The notes beneath the pieces were generated by a model. The model saw nothing but the letters and a program-made list of their open reading frames with translations, was not told the origin of the DNA and searched no databases. The position numbers and the translations under genes were made by a program. From Desulfuromonadales bacterium (GTDB lineage: Bacteria; Desulfobacterota; Desulfuromonadia; Desulfuromonadales; BM103): 8,668 bases of DNA. Shown here piece by piece: positions 1-6,209 of this stretch. Each line of letters starts with the position of its first letter. The first letter of the stretch is position 1. Location: the NCBI GenBank assembly GCA_030630015.1, contig DAOVNV010000095.1:1-8668 (forward strand). The letters run 5' to 3'.

Positions 1-227
1 GCAAGGAGTTGATCAGGCAGGGCTATTCGGTGCTCCCCTCCAGCGGTAATTACCTGTTTGTGATCCCGCCGGATCGTGATGGCAAGCGGGTTTACGAGGG
101 CCTGTTTGCCCGCAGGATTCTGGTGCGCTATTTCAGCGACCCTGCCCTGGCTCATGGCATGCGCATTTCCATCGGAACGGACGAGGAGATGGACAAGATG
201 CTGGCAACCCTGGCGGAGATCGGTTAA
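1..227 (+). CDS. hisC: Histidinol-phosphate aminotransferase, C-terminal fragment (5' end outside window)
   Basis: This is the last 75 or so residues of a fold-type I, PLP-dependent aminotransferase. The reading frame is open from the window edge (first whole codon at 3) to TAA at 225-227. HisC converts imidazole-acetol phosphate plus glutamate to histidinol phosphate in cytoplasmic histidine biosynthesis. The sequence shows the small-domain signature of HisC: a Gly-Tyr-x-Val-x-Pro-Ser-x-x-Asn-Tyr stretch near the start, then an Ile-Leu-Val-Arg segment, then Met-Arg-Ile-Ser-Ile-Gly-Thr followed by Asp-Glu-Glu. The Arg in that last motif is the conserved substrate-carboxylate-binding arginine of the family. 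The PLP lysine lies upstream, outside the window. CobC-like threonine-phosphate decarboxylases are relatives, but the C-terminal motif fits HisC better. No other his gene follows it here. Confidence 0.88.
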   Translation, partial: KELIRQGYSVLPSSGNYLFVIPPDRDGKRVYEGLFARRILVRYFSDPALAHGMRISIGTDEEMDKMLATLAEIG

Positions 228-230
228 AGG

Positions 231-308
231 CCCGGCGTCGCCTGCGGCTATGCCGTGGCAAGCGAGTGGCCCGCCGTCGCCTGAGGTTATGGCGTGGTAA
301 GCGAGTGG
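231..308. repeat. Tandem direct repeat, 2 x 39 bp
   Basis: Two head-to-tail copies lie at 231-269 and 270-308. They match at 34 of 39 positions by direct comparison and have no spacer between them. The array starts 3 bp after the hisC stop codon. Each copy is GC-rich and ends in the same AAGCGAGTGG. Copy 2 can form a short CGCC/GGCG stem (278-281 with 291-294). Copy 2 also contains the GTG at 294 that would extend the next gene, which is one reason to doubt that start. There are only two copies and no spacer, so it is not a CRISPR. Its origin and role are unknown; it could be a local duplication or part of a genome-wide repeat family. Confidence 0.85.
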
Positions 309-374
309 CGCGAAAAATTGCCATCAAAAGGCTGCCAGCCAGTTTCTTATCTTCCTTTTGCTCTGTCGCGGATC

Positions 375-2411
375 ATGACTGACGATCAGGAGAAAATCTG
401 CCAATTGATTATCCGGCAGCGGCCCACGCCCGGTCCGGAACTGGACCGCCTGCTGCAAGCTCTCCAGGCGGAGTTCGGACTCGATACCTATACTGCCCGG
501 CAGCGTCTGCTCGGTCCGGGATTGGCAATGTTCGGTAAGGGCAGCCGGGAGAAAACCGCTAAAATAGCCGGTTTTCTGCGCCAGTATGGCTATGCCTGCT
601 GGCTTGTTCCTCCGCTGACACCGCTCTTTGCACCCGACCGTCTGCGCGGTCTTGAAATCCATCAGGACTCTATTCGGTTTGACTGCCAGAAAGGGCCGGT
701 GCAGCTGGAACGAGGCGATCTGGTGGTTGCGGTCCTGGCGGACCTGTCAGGTGGTCTGAGTGACAAGCATGTCAAACGTCTGCTGGCCCAGAATACCTAT
801 CGGGGGCGTGACGCTCTGCAGGTCCTTAGCCGGGACGAGATGGTGCAGGCCATCTATAAGGGGCAGCCGGTCTTTGATTTCTATCTGCTGGACGACCAGG
901 GCGGCATCAGGCAGGCCGTACGGGTGCTGCCGGGCCGCTTCAACATTGAAGGGCTTGGTGCGCGGGCCGGCATGAGTACCGTCAAAAATCTTCAGGCAAT
1001 GCTCTCCCTGGTCGAGGAGTACGCCGGTTCTTGCCGCATCCATTATGACTTTGGCCTCAGTCAATTACCGAAATGCCAAATTGCCCGGCAGTCTGAGAGC
1101 CCCTCGGCAACCATCGAGAACCTTGACAGTTTGACCCGATACGGCTGGTTGGTAACCCGTTTGAGTGGTGACGGACTGCCGTCGGTTGCTGTTCCTCCCG
1201 ATGAGGCCGACCTGGTTGCTGGAATTGCAGCGGCGGCGGTTATCGGTCAGCCGGCGCTCGGTGCTGCGTTTGGACAAGGTGGCAGTGCCGAAGCGGTTCC
1301 GGGTCTCGGTGAGGTAACAGAAGCAATTCGCTCGACCCTCAAGGAGGAGCAGACCGAAACCTCCAGGGGGAGCGGGACTGCTGACAGTGCGTCTGCGGGT
1401 AAAAGTTTGCCACCGCCGCCCGAACTGCCGGCGCAGGGGGTCTCACTGCGCCGGGGATTGACGGTCACTGCGACAGTTGTCGGGGTTATCCTGCTGATTC
1501 TGGTCAGCGAGGGCCATGTCGCACTGCTCAGGCCCGTTGCCCATTACGGGATGGCTGCCGGAGTCTTTCCAGGATTGCTTTCAATCGGCCTGTTCTGGGG
1601 CGGTTTTTACTTTATCCGACTTAAGCGGCGGGTGGAAAATACGCCAACCAGCAAGGTGCGATCCATCGCCATGGGGATGGTGGAGGTCCACGGCCGGGCC
1701 AGCCGCATGTATGCCCTGGTGGCGCCGATGACCCAGGCCCCCTGTGTATTCTACCGGCTGCGCAAGTACCGCCGCGATAGAAACGAACAGTGGAAGCTGG
1801 TTCGTGAGGTGGATAGCCGCCATGTCCCGTTTCAGGTGGATGATGGCACAGGTCGAGTGACCGTCGACCCGGCCGGGGCGTCGGTGAGAGCCAAAACCCG
1901 TCAGAGCGGTTATCCGGGGCAATCCCCCTTGACCTTTACCGCCTTCAACCGGGAATATGAGAACGAGAAGTGGATCGAGGATATTATCTACGAGGGGACC
2001 AGCCTCTATGTCCTCGGTTACGCCCGCCCGCTCAAGGAAGAGCGCCTGAGCCTGCGTGAACGGACCACGGCAACACTGCGTGACCTCAAGCTTGACCCCC
2101 GGGCAATGCATCGTTACGATACGGATGACGACGGCCAGATCAGTGAAGCCGAATGGAATGCTGCGCGCAGCGATGCCGAACAGATTGCACTGCAGGAGCA
2201 CCTGGCCGAGCGCAATGTTCGCAAGCGCCAGGAAGAGCATGTCGTCATTGCCAGGCCGCGCCAGAGGAAACTGCCGTTTGTCATCGCGGAAACTGTTTCC
2301 GAAGCACACTTGACCCGAAAGTACGGTCTGGTCAGTATCCCGCTGTTGATTGCCGGTCTTGCGGCATTTGTTTTTGCAGTCTACAAGCTCTTGGAATCTC
2401 TAAGATTCTAA
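375..2411 (+). CDS. Membrane protein with N-terminal region of unknown function, GIDE domain and EF-hand loop
   Basis: A 678-residue protein from ATG 375. An in-frame GTG at 294 would add 27 residues but lies inside the repeat, and the added residues look non-coding. No strong Shine-Dalgarno is visible at 375. Residues 1 to about 270 form a soluble region I do not recognise, with a compact helical part at about 5-80. A low-complexity Ala/Gly/Pro linker follows (about 280-355). Two hydrophobic helices (about 361-380 and 395-415) precede a basic stretch and a GIDE-type domain (about 423-550), recognised by the Thr-Pro-Thr-Ser-Lys-Val-Arg-Ser-Ile-Ala opening and the Ala-Pro-Cys-Val-Phe-Tyr segment. 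A canonical EF-hand loop follows at 582-593 (D-x-D-x-D-G-x-I-x-x-x-E), then a charged helix and a third membrane helix (about 653-672). Positive-inside charges put the GIDE domain in the cytoplasm. There is no RING finger, so it is not a ubiquitin ligase despite the family name. lemA follows 28 bp downstream, suggesting joint function. The biochemical role is unknown. Confidence 0.8.
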   Translation: MTDDQEKICQLIIRQRPTPGPELDRLLQALQAEFGLDTYTARQRLLGPGLAMFGKGSREKTAKIAGFLRQYGYACWLVPPLTPLFAPDRLRGLEIHQDSIRFDCQKGPVQLERGDLVVAVLADLSGGLSDKHVKRLLAQNTYRGRDALQVLSRDEMVQAIYKGQPVFDFYLLDDQGGIRQAVRVLPGRFNIEGLGARAGMSTVKNLQAMLSLVEEYAGSCRIHYDFGLSQLPKCQIARQSESPSATIENLDSLTRYGWLVTRLSGDGLPSVAVPPDEADLVAGIAAAAVIGQPALGAAFGQGGSAEAVPGLGEVTEAIRSTLKEEQTETSRGSGTADSASAGKSLPPPPELPAQGVSLRRGLTVTATVVGVILLILVSEGHVALLRPVAHYGMAAGVFPGLLSIGLFWGGFYFIRLKRRVENTPTSKVRSIAMGMVEVHGRASRMYALVAPMTQAPCVFYRLRKYRRDRNEQWKLVREVDSRHVPFQVDDGTGRVTVDPAGASVRAKTRQSGYPGQSPLTFTAFNREYENEKWIEDIIYEGTSLYVLGYARPLKEERLSLRERTTATLRDLKLDPRAMHRYDTDDDGQISEAEWNAARSDAEQIALQEHLAERNVRKRQEEHVVIARPRQRKLPFVIAETVSEAHLTRKYGLVSIPLLIAGLAAFVFAVYKLLESLRF

Positions 2412-2439
2412 TTCTTGCTCACCGTAAGGAGGCATCATC

Positions 2440-3009
2440 ATGACAGGCTGGATTGTCCTTGGAGTCCTGGCTTTTATCCTGGTTGCGTTGGTGATCTATG
2501 TCATCACCATCTACAATGGTTTTGTAGCGCTCAAGAACAATATCGAGCGCAACTGGAGTAACATTGACGTGCTGCTCAAGCAGCGCTATGACGAACTGCC
2601 CAAGCTGATCAAGGTCTGCGAAGGCTACATGCAGCACGAGCAGAAAACTCTCGAGGCGGTGATCAAGGCTCGTTCGATGGCTGGCCAAGCGCGCACCGAC
2701 CAGCAGAAAATGCAGGCTCAGAACATGCTCTCGGATACTCTGAAATCATTGTTCATGGTCGTTGAGAAATATCCCGACCTGAAGGCGGACAAATCCTTCC
2801 AGCAGTTGGGTTACCGGATTACCGAACTTGAAGACCAGGTCGCCGACCGCCGCGAGTTCCTCAATGAATCGGTCAATCTCTACAATATCCGACTGGAGCA
2901 GTTCCCCGATGTGATCATCGCTCGCATCTTCAACTTTGCCAGGCGTACGCTCTGGCAGATCGACCCGGAACATCGCAAGGACATCAAGGTCGAGTTCCAA
3001 CATACCTAG
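2440..3009 (+). CDS. lemA: LemA family membrane-anchored coiled-coil protein
   Basis: A 189-residue protein. The start is firm: AAGGAGG at 2426-2432 lies 7 nt before ATG 2440. One N-terminal transmembrane helix (about residues 4-25) is followed by the long helical LemA domain. Family landmarks are visible: Tyr-Asn-Gly-Phe-Val after the helix, Asn-Trp-Ser-Asn-Ile-Asp-Val-Leu-Leu-Lys-Gln-Arg, Glu-x-x-x-Leu-x-x-Val-x-x-Ala-Arg, Tyr-Pro-Asp-Leu-Lys-Ala, the Glu-x-x-x-x-Asp-Arg-Arg-Glu-Phe turn and Tyr-Asn-x-x-x-x-x-Phe-Pro near the end. Length is usual for the family. LemA proteins are thought to expose the helical domain on the outer face of the cytoplasmic membrane; their molecular function is not established. 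The gene is 28 bp after the GIDE/EF-hand gene and is almost certainly cotranscribed with it, so the two products may form one membrane complex. Confidence 0.92.
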   Translation: MTGWIVLGVLAFILVALVIYVITIYNGFVALKNNIERNWSNIDVLLKQRYDELPKLIKVCEGYMQHEQKTLEAVIKARSMAGQARTDQQKMQAQNMLSDTLKSLFMVVEKYPDLKADKSFQQLGYRITELEDQVADRREFLNESVNLYNIRLEQFPDVIIARIFNFARRTLWQIDPEHRKDIKVEFQHT

Positions 3010-3038
3010 GAACCTGTCGGACTTGACAGGCTCCTGGG
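3005..3038 (+). terminator. Hairpin overlapping the lemA stop codon, possible terminator
   Basis: 3005-3018 can pair with 3025-3038. There are 13 base pairs, including one G-T wobble and interrupted by one A/C mismatch (3012/3031), around a 6-nt loop GGACTT. The inner 6 bp CCTGTC/GACAGG are perfect. The stem contains the TAG stop of lemA. No T-run follows, so it is not a textbook intrinsic terminator; it may instead mark a 3' end protected from exonucleases. A second small stem (CGGGT/ACCCG, 3048-3060) follows. Confidence 0.4.
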
Positions 3039-3090
3039 GCGACAGGCCGGGTGGCACCCGAAACCTTCTGATTTTGCGTGTTTTGTGCAA

Positions 3091-3119
3091 TTGTGCCGGG
3101 AGAAGGTCTCTGATATGAT
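3091..3119 (+). promoter_or_regulatory. Probable extended -10 sigma-70-type promoter of the diguanylate cyclase gene
   Basis: TATGAT at 3114-3119 differs from the consensus -10 at one position and is preceded directly by TGA (3111-3113), giving an extended -10. A partial -35, TTGTGC at 3091-3096, lies at 17-bp spacing. The region is AT-rich compared with its surroundings. Transcription would begin near 3126 and leave a leader of about 70 nt, which contains the hairpin at 3148-3189. Confidence 0.5.
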
Positions 3120-3147
3120 GTATAGATAAATATTGTTCCCCGGGAGG

Positions 3148-3189
3148 CTCAGGGCCTGTCTGATTGACATAATCAGCCAGCAGCCTGAG
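3148..3189 (+). promoter_or_regulatory. Structured 5' leader hairpin just before the diguanylate cyclase start
   Basis: The RNA can fold into one interrupted stem: CTCAGG (3148-3153) with CCTGAG (3184-3189), CTG (3156-3158) with CAG (3178-3180), and CTGATT (3160-3165) with AATCAG (3171-3176), closed by the loop GACAT. The 3' arm ends 8 nt before ATG 3198 and takes in the GAG of the weak GAGTGGG ribosome-binding sequence. The fold could therefore limit translation. I see no known riboswitch consensus in it. Confidence 0.45.
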
Positions 3190-3197
3190 TGGGATGT

Positions 3198-5252
3198 ATG
3201 GAGTCAGTTTATAAATCTGTCAGCAGCCAGATTGATCCGCGTGATCTTTTCCGGTTGCTGCGCCGTCAGCATTCTTCGCTGCCGTTCAACCTGTCATTCT
3301 ATGCCGAGAATCGGCAATCTATGTCTTTGCGGCAAGCCGTCCTGGCTGCCTGCTGTCCGCTGGAAGGCAATGTGTGCTGCACTGAAGATTGCCAGCATTT
3401 GTGGCAGAGCTCTCTGGACAAAGCCCTTCTTGCCAAAACTCCACAGATTCATCTTTGCCCAAAACAGTTTCTGGGGTTTGTCTTGCCGCTTCAGCGTGGC
3501 GATGCTCCTGTCGGGTTTCTGCTTGGAGGAGGTCTTCGTGAGAAGGCGGCGCATTCGGTTCTTGCCGGCCCCTCTATTGATGACGACAAGACAACGACCC
3601 TTCGGACGGCCAACCAGTCCTCGCGAGCTCTGACTGCAACTGTCGATGAGGCGGCCAGTGTCGTTGATGAGATTTTTCAACTCCTGCCTCGTTTGCTCGA
3701 GCAGCAACTTCACCCTATGAGCCTCGCGCGGATGACGAAGAGTCTGGAGTCGGCGCGATTTCTGGCGCGTGAAATCGCTCAGTGTGGTTCAGCAGAAGAC
3801 GCCATCGGGATGGCTGCAGAGACGCTCGCCGTCTTGTTCGATGTGCCCCGGCTGCTGATTCGGGTGGGCCGGCCTGATCAGGTGGGGAGTACCCGCGCGG
3901 CTCTCGGTTTCAGCCCGGAAGAAATTGAGCAGATAGAAAAAGGGCTCCCTGAGATTCTCAAAGTTAATAATTCAGCGGCCGGGGTCTTGCCGGAAGAAGC
4001 CTTGAGCCTGATCCTCCCTCAAATAGAAACACGTTCCGCCTTCTTTGCGCCGCTCACAGAAGGCAAGCAGATGCTGGGCCTTGCCGTTTTACTCGATACC
4101 GATCTGCATCCACGTGACCAGGCGCTGTGCGATCTCATTCTCGATCGTCTTTCCGCACGTCTTCAACAGTTGAAGATGGAAGAAGATCGCCGCAAAGAGC
4201 GTGACTATTCGACAAAACTGATCAGTATGATCAGCGCTCTCAGCATGATAGACAGCCAGAAAGAGCTTTATCGTAATATGCTCGAGATGTCCGCCGAGCT
4301 CTGCGGTGCAGAAAGTGGCTCATTAATGCTTCTCGATGAGACGGCTGCGAGTTTGACTATCACCGCCGCCAGAGGGATGAGTTCTCCTGTTGCACAGAGT
4401 GTCGCAATTTCGGTCGGTGAAGGTATTGCCGGTCGTGTTGCCCAGGGCGGCCTTCCGCTCATGGTCAATGACATCGAAAAGGATGAACGGATTGCCACTC
4501 GGAACAGGCCGCGCTTTAAAACCAAGTCCTTTATCTGCTTGCCCTTAAAAACAGGTGACAATTTTGTCGGCGTACTCAATCTTGCCGACAAGGGTGATGG
4601 CTCGAGTTTCACGGAGGCAGATTTACGTCTGCTGCAATCCTTTGTGGCGCATGCCGTTCAGATGATAGAACGGACAGCGGTCCTGGAACGGGCGGGTCAT
4701 CTTGAAAAGCTGTCAATTACCGACCCGTTGACCGGGCTCTATAACCGGCGTTTTCTGGAAAGTCGCCTTGATGAGGAGATTAACCGCAGTCAGCGTCAAG
4801 AGCAAAAATTCAGCCTGATCCTGGCTGATCTTGATAATTTCAAAATCTACAATGATGTGCTCGGTCACCTGGCCGGAGACAAAGCCTTGCAGAAGGTTGC
4901 CGATCTTATGCGCAGCACGGCACGCGAAATGGATATCGTCACCCGCTATGGAGGTGAGGAGTTTTGCCTGATTTTGCCGGGGACAGGAAAAAAGGAGTGC
5001 CTTTTTGTTGCTGAACGTCTGCGGCGAGCCATCGAGGTCGCAATCTTTCCGGGTGAGAGTCACCTACCGTTGGGACGACTGACCGTCAGCCTGGGGGTTT
5101 CGGCCTATCCGGATGATGGTGAAGGCCCCGAGGCATTGATTCATGCAGCAGACCTGGCCCTTTACCGTGCAAAACATAATGGCCGAAACCGCCTGGTGCT
5201 GTATCATGCTGATCTGTCGCAGACCCTGGTGGCTCCTGGTCAGGCGAATTAG
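3198..5252 (+). CDS. Diguanylate cyclase with PocR-like, two GAF and GGDEF regions
   Basis: A 684-residue protein from ATG 3198 (a GTG at 3189 would add three residues but lies in the leader stem). It makes cyclic di-GMP from two GTP. Residues about 15-115 resemble the PocR sensory domain: several cysteines (a Cys-Cys pair, then Cys-Cys-x-x-x-Cys, then a Cys-Pro) followed by a Gly-Phe-Val-Leu-Pro strand and Gly-Phe-Leu-Leu-Gly-Gly-Gly. A weak GAF-like region lies at about 185-325 and a clear GAF domain at about 355-495. The GGDEF domain (about 505-665) has the Asp-Pro-Leu-Thr-Gly-Leu-Tyr-Asn-Arg-Arg opening, Asp-Leu-Asp-Asn-Phe-Lys and an intact GGEEF at 585-589. The inhibitory site RxxD (Arg576 to Asp579) is present, so both catalysis and product feedback are expected. 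There is no transmembrane segment, so it is cytoplasmic. It is monocistronic with its own promoter. The ligand is unknown. Confidence 0.93.
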   Translation: MESVYKSVSSQIDPRDLFRLLRRQHSSLPFNLSFYAENRQSMSLRQAVLAACCPLEGNVCCTEDCQHLWQSSLDKALLAKTPQIHLCPKQFLGFVLPLQRGDAPVGFLLGGGLREKAAHSVLAGPSIDDDKTTTLRTANQSSRALTATVDEAASVVDEIFQLLPRLLEQQLHPMSLARMTKSLESARFLAREIAQCGSAEDAIGMAAETLAVLFDVPRLLIRVGRPDQVGSTRAALGFSPEEIEQIEKGLPEILKVNNSAAGVLPEEALSLILPQIETRSAFFAPLTEGKQMLGLAVLLDTDLHPRDQALCDLILDRLSARLQQLKMEEDRRKERDYSTKLISMISALSMIDSQKELYRNMLEMSAELCGAESGSLMLLDETAASLTITAARGMSSPVAQSVAISVGEGIAGRVAQGGLPLMVNDIEKDERIATRNRPRFKTKSFICLPLKTGDNFVGVLNLADKGDGSSFTEADLRLLQSFVAHAVQMIERTAVLERAGHLEKLSITDPLTGLYNRRFLESRLDEEINRSQRQEQKFSLILADLDNFKIYNDVLGHLAGDKALQKVADLMRSTAREMDIVTRYGGEEFCLILPGTGKKECLFVAERLRRAIEVAIFPGESHLPLGRLTVSLGVSAYPDDGEGPEALIHAADLALYRAKHNGRNRLVLYHADLSQTLVAPGQAN

Positions 5253-5304
5253 TTCCTTTCTGAACCGACCTCCCCCTCTTTTCACTCTCGGATATAGATT
5301 CTGC

Positions 5305-5333
5305 TTGACAGGGTTCTTCTGTAAGGGTAGTTT
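5305..5333 (+). promoter_or_regulatory. Possible sigma-70-type promoter of the NifX/MinD operon
   Basis: A perfect -35 TTGACA lies at 5305-5310. At 17-bp spacing the -10 would be TAGTTT (5328-5333), matching only 3 of 6 consensus bases, so the promoter would be weak or activator-dependent. Its -10 and predicted start point overlap the palindrome at 5331-5350, as expected for a regulated promoter. Confidence 0.45.
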
Positions 5334-5350
5334 TGTGCATATACACAAAA
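5331..5350. promoter_or_regulatory. 20-bp palindrome, candidate operator for the NifX/MinD operon
   Basis: Arms TTTTGTG (5331-5337) and CACAAAA (5344-5350) are perfect inverted repeats around CATATA. The central ATAT is also symmetric, so 18 of 20 bases obey dyad symmetry and only the C/A pair at 5338/5343 breaks it. It sits over the -10/+1 region of the likely promoter and 61 bp before the start codon. The form suits a dimeric helix-turn-helix regulator. The TGTG-to-CACA spacing is 6 bp, 2 bp shorter than the CRP consensus. The regulator cannot be named. Confidence 0.55.
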
Positions 5351-5376
5351 CATGTTCGGCCATTCATGTCCGAATG
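5350..5376. repeat. Nested inverted repeats in the leader of the NifX/MinD operon
   Basis: Three alternative 5-bp inverted repeats overlap: ACATG/CATGT (5350-5354, 5365-5369), TTCGG/CCGAA (5355-5359, 5370-5374) and CATTC/GAATG (5361-5365, 5372-5376). They cannot all pair at once. They may be a second operator half, alternative RNA folds in the leader, or chance. Confidence 0.3.
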
Positions 5377-5398
5377 AACGACTATGTCACCAGGAATC

Positions 5399-5404
5399 AA
5401 GGAG
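5399..5404 (+). promoter_or_regulatory. Ribosome binding site that fixes the start of the double NifX-domain gene
   Basis: AAGGAG lies 7 nt before ATG 5412. It rules against the in-frame ATG at 5352, which lacks such a site and would add 20 residues unlike any NifX N-terminus. Confidence 0.8.
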
Positions 5405-5411
5405 ATCAAGG

Positions 5412-6179
5412 ATGATTATCGCTGTAACTGCACAACAGGGCCGGATGGATGCTCAAGTGGATCCCCGCTTCGGGCGGGCCGCTTTTTTCATGATTGCCAA
5501 CACCGAGACTATGGAAGTTCACGCCCATGACAACGCCGATGGCGTGGGGGCCAGCAACGGTGCCGGAACCGGCGCCGCCCAAATGATGTCTGAACAGAAG
5601 GTGGATGTTCTGTACACCGGCAAGGTTGGCCCCAAAGCGGCTGACGCATTGGAAAAGGCGGGGATTCGTGTTGTGGAAGATGCCACGGGTACCGTCGAGG
5701 AAGTTCTGGTCAAAGCTGCACAAAATGCCCCGCCGACCTCCGGCGGAGGTGGTGCTGGACAAGAGTCCGTGCAATTCGAGCCAGCTGAGCCGGTGACTGA
5801 AGGTGCGGTCAGGGTGGCCATCCCTTCCGATACGATGGCGGGTCTTGAAGCGCCCCGTTCCGGGCATTTTGGCAAGTGTGCCTATTATACGCTGGTCGAT
5901 ATTGCCGACAAAAACGTTGTTGCCGTACAGTCGATGCAGAACGGCGGCCATGTTGTCGGCGGTTGCTCGGTGCCGGTCATGTTGCTCAAGGGCTGGGATG
6001 TCGACAGTGTTGTCGTCGCCGGGATTGGCGGGCGGCCGCTGATGGGATTCCGGGAAGAGGGGATTGAGGTTTACTCCGGGCATGGTGCAACGGTTCAGGA
6101 AACGGTCGATGCTTATCTGCAGGGTCTGATCGGGCCGATCAGCCAGGACCAGGTTTGCGGCGGCGGGCCTGCCGTCTAG
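5412..6179 (+). CDS. Double NifX/NifB-type (dinitrogenase FeMo-cofactor family) domain protein
   Basis: A 255-residue cytoplasmic protein holding two copies of the NifX-like domain that binds or carries metal clusters. Domain 1 (about 1-103) shows Asp-Pro-Arg-Phe-Gly-Arg-Ala at 17-23, a Gly-Ala-Gly-Thr-Gly-Ala-Ala-Gln helix start, and Tyr-Thr-Gly-Lys-Val-Gly-Pro-Lys-Ala-Ala. A Gly/Pro-rich linker (about 104-132) follows. Domain 2 (about 133-240) shows Ser-Gly-His-Phe-Gly-Lys-Cys at 150-156, a Gly-Gly-Cys at 183-185 and Gly-Ile-Gly-Gly-Arg-Pro-Leu. Domain 1 has no cysteine. Domain 2 has His152, Cys156, His180 and Cys185 as plausible ligands, and Cys249 lies in the Gly-rich tail. Most family members have a single domain of about 110-130 residues, so this is a fusion. 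It heads an operon with two iron-sulfur MinD-like ATPases, a context shared with orp loci. It is not evidence for nitrogen fixation, because no nif structural genes are present. Confidence 0.88.
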   Translation: MIIAVTAQQGRMDAQVDPRFGRAAFFMIANTETMEVHAHDNADGVGASNGAGTGAAQMMSEQKVDVLYTGKVGPKAADALEKAGIRVVEDATGTVEEVLVKAAQNAPPTSGGGGAGQESVQFEPAEPVTEGAVRVAIPSDTMAGLEAPRSGHFGKCAYYTLVDIADKNVVAVQSMQNGGHVVGGCSVPVMLLKGWDVDSVVVAGIGGRPLMGFREEGIEVYSGHGATVQETVDAYLQGLIGPISQDQVCGGGPAV

Positions 6180-6209
6180 CTCTGCCATTACGTTTTGCAA
6201 TTCCAGCTT

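Noticed and set aside
231..308. CRISPR array
   Set aside because: Only two copies, directly adjacent with no spacer, and imperfectly matched.
294..374. GTG 294 as the start of the GIDE-domain gene
   Set aside because: It lies inside the second 39-bp repeat, the extra 27 residues do not look like the ordered start of the protein, and ATG 375 begins a plausible helical N-terminus.
1641..2030. E3 ubiquitin ligase
   Set aside because: The GIDE domain alone has no RING cysteine/histidine set anywhere in the protein.
1581..2309. 242-codon open frame on the minus strand
   Set aside because: It is antisense to the GIDE/EF-hand coding region, whose domain motifs are clear, and has no recognisable family features.
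3052..3068. Sigma-54 promoter (TGGCAC at 3052-3057)
   Set aside because: The required GC-containing -12 element (TTGC) is absent at the proper distance.
3189..3197. GTG 3189 as the start of the diguanylate cyclase
   Set aside because: It adds only three residues and straddles the end of the leader stem; ATG 3198 has the better-placed GAGTGGG upstream.
3010..3197. c-di-GMP (GEMM) riboswitch ahead of the diguanylate cyclase
   Set aside because: I could not find the conserved GEMM core or its tetraloop-receptor arrangement; only the simple hairpin is visible.
5331..5350. CRP or FNR binding site
   Set aside because: The TGTG-to-CACA spacing is 6 bp rather than the 8 bp of CRP, and the half-site lacks the TTGAT of FNR.
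5352..5411. ATG 5352 as the start of the double NifX-domain gene
   Set aside because: AAGGAG at 5399-5404 fits ATG 5412, whose protein starts exactly like NifX-family proteins.
5412..6179. Nitrogen-fixation gene (nifX)
   Set aside because: No nif structural or cofactor genes are nearby; NifX-type domains are widespread in other metal-cluster loci.
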